From Caldifarciminota bacterium RBG_13_43_14 (GTDB taxonomy: Bacteria; Hydrothermota; Tepidihabitantia; SM23-42): a stretch of DNA of 18,941 bases. Both the position numbers and the translations under genes were made by a program. Every line of letters begins with the position of its first letter. Within the stretch, counting starts at the first letter, position 1. The notes below the pieces were generated by a model that saw nothing but the letters and a program-made list of their open reading frames with translations, was not told the DNA's origin and searched no databases. Below, piece by piece: positions 14,811-18,941 of the stretch. The stretch spans positions 339-19,279 of the forward strand of contig MEUM01000031.1 of NCBI GenBank assembly GCA_001771735.1, read 5' to 3'.

Positions 14811-15458
14811 TTATGTCCCTTTAATAATATATTCATATGCCGGGATCGAAAGCGATCCATGCACAAACTCGCCAACTTCCTGAAATACGAAAAAAGATTT
14901 TGTCGAAGCATGCAGATTGCCGCATACAAGAACTGTATTGATCTCGGCATTCTTTTGAAGCGCCTGGCTTTTACGAAATCCCTGGGTGACGATAAAAACA
15001 TCTTTAAGCTGACCTTTCATCTTGTATATCCACGCTGGTTCTTGAACGATCCCGATCTTCAAGCCAACTGTTTCTTTAAGATCCCGCTTCTTACCGATCG
15101 ACAATAGTTCTTTTAAAAGATCATCCGCGGCGAGCAACGCCATATGAGGAGCAAAACCTGAGCCGCGCGGGTATCCAAAAATAACGACGATCTCATCGCC
15201 AATAATCTGATAAAGCATCCCCTTGTATTTCCCGATCGTTTTGACGAAATTCTCATAAACCTCATTGAGAAATCCCATGACCTCTTCGGCCATCATCTTT
15301 TCGCTCAGGCTCGTGAAGCCTGAGATATCGGCACGCATAAAAATCAAACGGTGCATCTCTAGCGGCAAACGCTGATCTATGCCAAGAAAAAAACCACAAT
15401 GCGAGCAGAAGAATATCGGTTTTTCATTTTCATAACTGCATTTTGGGCATTTGGTCAT
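14811..15458 (-). CDS. Small zinc-ribbon/class III cyclase-homology protein
   Basis: A 215-aa protein with an N-terminal zinc ribbon (Cys4, Cys7, Cys18, Cys21) and one class III nucleotide-cyclase homology domain (about residues 36-205). Both metal-binding aspartates are present, Asp44 in MRADISGFT and Asp88 in IIGDEIVVIFG. The purine-selecting Lys before GD is Gln84, the INTG loop is replaced by GIVQEP, and the transition-state NxxxR has become Thr158...Arg162 (TQGFR). As a homodimer it is unlikely to be a normal adenylate cyclase. It resembles the N-terminus of the large protein encoded 3 nt upstream, which has the opposite loss, so it may be a paralogue acting as its partner. A GGAG lies 9 nt before the ATG, inside the last codons of the large gene. 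Regulatory pseudo-cyclase is the alternative. Confidence 0.85.
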   Translation of the reverse strand: MTKCPKCSYENEKPIFFCSHCGFFLGIDQRLPLEMHRLIFMRADISGFTSLSEKMMAEEVMGFLNEVYENFVKTIGKYKGMLYQIIGDEIVVIFGYPRGSGFAPHMALLAADDLLKELLSIGKKRDLKETVGLKIGIVQEPAWIYKMKGQLKDVFIVTQGFRKSQALQKNAEINTVLVCGNLHASTKSFFVFQEVGEFVHGSLSIPAYEYIIKGT

Positions 15459-15461
15459 GGA

Positions 15462-18400
15462 TCAGATCTCCAGTAACTGCGCATATTCTGGACGCAAACC
15501 AAAGGTCTTTTTATTTTCGTTTTCGAGCTTCTGTTTGATGTCGTCATAAATGAATAGAGCCTTTCGCCCGTAGTATCGTGCCTTCTCTAGATCTTTCTGC
15601 TCAACAAATATACAGGTCATACGATATAGTGATTGCGCAATCAGTGGCGGCATTTTTGACTCCTCGGCGAGTTCCAGGGCAAGCTCGGCGTGGAATATTT
15701 TGTCATCCTCGATGAACTCGGACAGTATGATATGGCTGATGACCTCGATCTCCTTATTCCTGAGCTTCTGCGCTGATTTAAGGGCATTGGTGGCGAAATC
15801 GATCGCCCGATTTACATCTCGCTTACTTGTGGCAATGGTTGCTTTAATGATATTTATTTCGGTAAGCAGATTGTCAAGCATTACAAATCCGATCTTTCGA
15901 TCAACTGTTTCCTGATAACTATCAGCCATTTTAATATTGTTCTGCAATGCAAAAACGTAGGCAAGTTTTAGACCCGATTTCTGATATATTTCAAAATTCC
16001 CGATATCATCCGCCATTTGCAGGCATTCTGAAAACAATCCCTGGGCTTTTTCAAGATCCCAGATCTGTAATTTAAGTTCCCCGGTCAAATAGAGATTCCT
16101 TAACCGCCACCGGATCTCCTCTTTCGTAATCAGATTTTCCGCAGCATAGTCAAGATAATTGAATGCCTTTTCAAAATTGCCGAGTTGCCCGTGAAGCCGT
16201 GCTAAATTATATAGACATATTATCTCGTTCTTGACTATTTCCTTGCTGCGCGCAGTGTTCCAGCTCATATTATAATGTAGAATGCTCTTTTCATATTCAT
16301 AAAGTTTTTGGTAAAGAGCTCCGAGATCGACATAAAGTATCGATAACATATCCACCATATCCTCATTGCATTTGTCAACCGCAGCATGCAGTATCTCTTC
16401 GGCTTTTTTGAGATTACTGAGCATTGTAAGCGCATAACCATATCGTTCCATAAACTGGATCTCATAATCGCGATCCGTGTCTTCAATCGAACTCTCCAAA
16501 CCTTCGATCGCGGCTTTTTCCATCTTCTGAAAATCGCTGTTTATATCATATATATCCGCCAGCCCAAGCAATACATCCCGCATTAATTTATTACTAACGT
16601 CTTCTCTATTATCTCTGCGGATAATGTTGATATTATTGTAAAATCGAAGCGCTTGTTCAAAGGCGTAAAGATTGCGGGCTTTGTCGCCTGCTAATTTAAA
16701 ATAATCCGCCGCCTTGCCAAAACTTTCGCAGCTTAAATAATGATGAGCAATCGCTTCGTAATAATCTGAAATTTGTTCCGCAAATAAATGTTCAAAAAGA
16801 TCGGCGATTTTTCGATGCACTTCCTTACGTTTCCTCAAAGGAAGAATGGTATAAGCCGCATCTTTTAGTAAATTATGACGAAATACATAGGTGGGTTCTC
16901 CGTCAGTCCTCGCCGATACGATATATCCTTCCGCAACCAGATAATTTAATTTATCCCTAAGTCCGTCGGTTTCAGTGATTTTCTCAAGCATCCTCTCGCT
17001 AAAATTATAACCGATCACTGAGGCGTAATCGATTATCAAACGGTAGGTTCCAGGCAGCGAATCGATCGTCGACATGACCACACCATAGAGATCATCCAGG
17101 AATGGCAGACGCTGATCCTTGACTAAAATCCACCGGTCTTTGACCTTTTTTAACGTCTGCGACCGAGTCGTATTACGAATCGCTTCGATCGTAAAAAGGG
17201 GGTTACCGCCAGCTGACTTATATACGAAATCAACGACGATATCATCGATATCACCAAGCAGTGACCGGATAAGACCGACGGTTTCTTGCTGGGAAAGAGG
17301 AGTTAGATTAATTTCATCGACACTGATGTCAATATTGGCAGCAAAATGTTTCGAAGCGTTAACCATCAGAAACATTAGGGCCTCATTCTTCAATTCAGAG
17401 ATCAAGTAAGTTATAAGATATTGGGACATCGTGTCGGCACGGTTGAATTCTTCAAAGATCATTATCAATGGTTTTCCACGGCTTTCGAACTGGATCAGAT
17501 TCTTCACTGCGATATAGATCTCCTCATTGATCGTGATCATCTCATCCTGCCGCAGCCGTTTAAGGTCAGTTATATATAGATGACTTACGCCCCGCGCGAT
17601 CACGATCGGTAATCCCTGCCGTACAATCACCTCATTGATCTTACGTTCAATTGTTTCCCGCGTATCAGTATCATTGATCTTAAAGTATGCTCTGAATAAT
17701 ATATTAAAAGCAAAATACGGCGCTGGCACGTCAACCGAACAATGGGTTTCAATCACGTTGAAACGCTTATCCGGCAAAATTCGTTTCTGAAATTCTTCTT
17801 TCAACCGTGTTTTGCCGATACCCATTTGCCCGGCAATACTGCATAAACGTACTTGTTTGCGCTGTATCGATTCGGCGATCTCGAGCAGACGTCCCAGCTC
17901 TGATTCGCGACCGAAAAAAGGAACCTTGGATCCGGCCATGATGCGGCTTTCCTGCTTTACCGATTTTAGAAGATAAATGTCAACCTTTTCTTTTCTACCT
18001 TTGACACTGCGTTCTCCAAGATGTTCCACTTCAACAATATCGGCGATATGAGCATGACTGCTATCGCTGATCGCGATCTCATTCGATGGGCACATATCAG
18101 CCAGACGGGCCGCGGTATTGATCGTATCGCCGATCACGGTAACGATTGCTTCATCTTTTAGAACGGTTCCGAAAAATGCTCGGCCGGTATTTATCCCAAT
18201 CCTGATACTGATTTCATTATACAGTGACCGCTCCTGTTTTTTTCTTATCCACCATTCTTTAATCTGCCACGCACTGCGAACTGCCCGAAAGGTATCATCG
18301 GGATGGGCTTTGGGCGCACCAAAGATCCCAAGCACCCGGTCGTCCGGCAAGATATAGTTCGCCGTGCCGTCGAACCCTTGAATAATCTCTTTCACATCGA

Positions 18401-18635
18401 TCAGACATTCCCTTAAATGCACCAGAATTTCGCTTTCGACATGATCGAGCATCAGCCGCTCAAACCCGTTGAAATTCACAAAAACGACCGTCATCATTCT
18501 GATCTCACCGCCCCAGACTTTCATTCGTTCAGACACTGATGTCTGTCTTTCGGAGATCAAAGATAATCCGCAATTTGTGCAGAAAATTGCATCTTCTTGG
18601 GTAATTGGAAAATCACATGACGGACAATTTTTCAT
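15462..18635 (-). CDS. Zinc-ribbon/cyclase-homology/AAA-ATPase/TPR signalling protein
   Basis: A 1057-aa multidomain protein with the layout of soluble adenylate cyclase (ADCY10)-like proteins. In order: a zinc ribbon (Cys4, Cys7, Cys19, Cys22), a class III cyclase domain (about 45-225), an FGRESE entry motif (241-246) with an NTPase domain carrying Walker A GQMGIGKT (269-276) and Walker B LIMIFEEFNRAD (389-400), and a long C-terminal helical TPR-type region (about 600-1040). In the cyclase domain the first metal Asp is Asn54 (VFVNFNGF), the second is kept as Asp99, the lysine before it is not evident, and the transition-state pair is intact (Asn173 and Arg177 in GDTINTAARL). Alone it should be impaired in metal binding. 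It heads a three-gene operon with a consensus promoter and a leader of about 45 nt; the ribosome site is weak (AAGAG). Confidence 0.9.
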   Translation of the reverse strand: MKNCPSCDFPITQEDAIFCTNCGLSLISERQTSVSERMKVWGGEIRMMTVVFVNFNGFERLMLDHVESEILVHLRECLIDVKEIIQGFDGTANYILPDDRVLGIFGAPKAHPDDTFRAVRSAWQIKEWWIRKKQERSLYNEISIRIGINTGRAFFGTVLKDEAIVTVIGDTINTAARLADMCPSNEIAISDSSHAHIADIVEVEHLGERSVKGRKEKVDIYLLKSVKQESRIMAGSKVPFFGRESELGRLLEIAESIQRKQVRLCSIAGQMGIGKTRLKEEFQKRILPDKRFNVIETHCSVDVPAPYFAFNILFRAYFKINDTDTRETIERKINEVIVRQGLPIVIARGVSHLYITDLKRLRQDEMITINEEIYIAVKNLIQFESRGKPLIMIFEEFNRADTMSQYLITYLISELKNEALMFLMVNASKHFAANIDISVDEINLTPLSQQETVGLIRSLLGDIDDIVVDFVYKSAGGNPLFTIEAIRNTTRSQTLKKVKDRWILVKDQRLPFLDDLYGVVMSTIDSLPGTYRLIIDYASVIGYNFSERMLEKITETDGLRDKLNYLVAEGYIVSARTDGEPTYVFRHNLLKDAAYTILPLRKRKEVHRKIADLFEHLFAEQISDYYEAIAHHYLSCESFGKAADYFKLAGDKARNLYAFEQALRFYNNINIIRRDNREDVSNKLMRDVLLGLADIYDINSDFQKMEKAAIEGLESSIEDTDRDYEIQFMERYGYALTMLSNLKKAEEILHAAVDKCNEDMVDMLSILYVDLGALYQKLYEYEKSILHYNMSWNTARSKEIVKNEIICLYNLARLHGQLGNFEKAFNYLDYAAENLITKEEIRWRLRNLYLTGELKLQIWDLEKAQGLFSECLQMADDIGNFEIYQKSGLKLAYVFALQNNIKMADSYQETVDRKIGFVMLDNLLTEINIIKATIATSKRDVNRAIDFATNALKSAQKLRNKEIEVISHIILSEFIEDDKIFHAELALELAEESKMPPLIAQSLYRMTCIFVEQKDLEKARYYGRKALFIYDDIKQKLENENKKTFGLRPEYAQLLEI

Positions 18636-18686
18636 AATTTCGCTCTTAATGCACGATGTTTAAACCTCAATTTCACTTATACTCGA

Positions 18687-18714
18687 ATTATAGACATATC
18701 GTACATCTTGTCAA
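18687..18714 (-). promoter_or_regulatory. Promoter of the cyclase/HEAT operon
   Basis: Minus-strand TTGACA (18714-18709), 16-nt spacer, TATAAT (18692-18687): both boxes are perfect. The expected RNA start near 18680 leaves a leader of about 45 nt before the ATG at 18635. It is divergent from the rlmN promoter, whose -35 box begins 28 nt away. Confidence 0.85.
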
Positions 18715-18742
18715 GAAACAGAATGCGTTATGAACGACTGTG

Positions 18743-18770
18743 TTGCACTATGCTGGAGGTATTGTATAAT
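18743..18770 (+). promoter_or_regulatory. rlmN promoter
   Basis: Perfect TATAAT (18765-18770) preceded after 16 nt by TTGCAC (18743-18748), a weak -35 box. Twelve nt separate it from the ATG at 18783, so the leader should be about 0-6 nt. A GGAGG at 18755-18759 lies upstream of the -10 box and so cannot act as a ribosome site in this transcript. Confidence 0.6.
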
Positions 18771-18782
18771 TGTACGGACAAA

Positions 18783-18941
18783 ATGAAAAATATTAAAGAA
18801 TACACCCTTCTGGAATTGACCGACATTCTGACCAAAATGGGATTCGAAAAATATCGTGCCCAACAGTTATTTAAGTGGTTATGGCAAAGACATAAGCTCG
18901 AATTCAGTTCAATGACCGATCTGGCAAAAGATTTCCGTAAA
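18783..18941 (+). CDS. rlmN: 23S rRNA (adenine-C2) methyltransferase RlmN, 5' part only
   Basis: N-terminal 53 residues of a protein that runs off the window. The segment has the RlmN/Cfr-family N-terminal domain pattern: YTLLELTDILTKMGFEKYRAQQLFKWLWQRH followed by FSSMTDLAKDFRK. In the family this part precedes the radical-SAM domain that methylates A2503 of 23S rRNA and A37 of some tRNAs; that catalytic part is outside the window, so the call rests on the N-terminal domain only. The ATG at 18783 is the first in-frame start after a TATAAT box ending at 18770. It is divergent from the cyclase operon. Confidence 0.85.
   Translation, partial: MKNIKEYTLLELTDILTKMGFEKYRAQQLFKWLWQRHKLEFSSMTDLAKDFRK

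Overview
The window is a densely packed bacterial chromosome segment: about 15 protein genes, of which the first (der) and last (rlmN) are cut by the window edges. I see no rRNA, tRNA, CRISPR array, insertion sequence or prophage. Single-domain housekeeping genes, a sodium-type membrane pyrophosphatase signature, a bacterial PolX and a zinc-ribbon cyclase/ATPase/TPR protein suggest an anaerobic or fermentative lineage, possibly an uncultured candidate phylum (WOR-3/Stahlbacteria-like). That placement is inference from gene content and style only.

Layout. 1-2428 (+): der (3' part), plsY, gpsA and a small MerR-type regulator in one run; plsY and gpsA share an ATGA overlap. 2429-5371 (-): xerC followed by a large TPR protein, ending stop-to-stop against merR. 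5478-5996: hup (HU) on the minus strand with a strong 3' hairpin, then a shared region with divergent promoters and two operator-like inverted repeats. 5997-6971 (+): pfkA. 6985-10521 (-): nadE, hppA and radC. 10522-10908: a repeat-rich non-coding stretch. 10909-12609 (+): polX. 12616-18635 (-): a three-gene signalling operon of a zinc-ribbon/cyclase/AAA-ATPase/TPR protein, a small zinc-ribbon/cyclase protein and a HEAT-repeat protein. 18783-end (+): rlmN (5' part).

Two things stand out. First, the two cyclase-homology proteins have complementary active-site losses. The small one keeps both metal-binding aspartates but has lost the transition-state Asn. The large one keeps the Asn/Arg pair but has Asn in place of the first metal Asp. 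Class III cyclases build their active site across a dimer interface, so the pair may form one composite site, as the C1/C2 halves of mammalian transmembrane cyclases do. The usual purine-selecting lysine is not evident in either, so both being catalytically dead regulators remains possible.

Second, seven promoters recognisable by eye all have a 16-nt spacer between TTGACA-like and TATAAT-like boxes. In five of them (pfkA, polX, xerC, nadE, rlmN) the start codon lies only 5-12 nt after the -10 box, so these mRNAs should be leaderless or nearly so. Genes inside operons, and hup, carry Shine-Dalgarno sites instead. The promoters also move the starts of xerC and nadE downstream of the longest open reading frames.

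Functionally the neighbours cover ribosome assembly and rRNA modification (Der, RlmN), glycerophospholipid synthesis (PlsY, GpsA), chromosome architecture and dimer resolution (HU, XerC), DNA repair (PolX, RadC), and energy and cofactor metabolism (PfkA, HppA, NadE).
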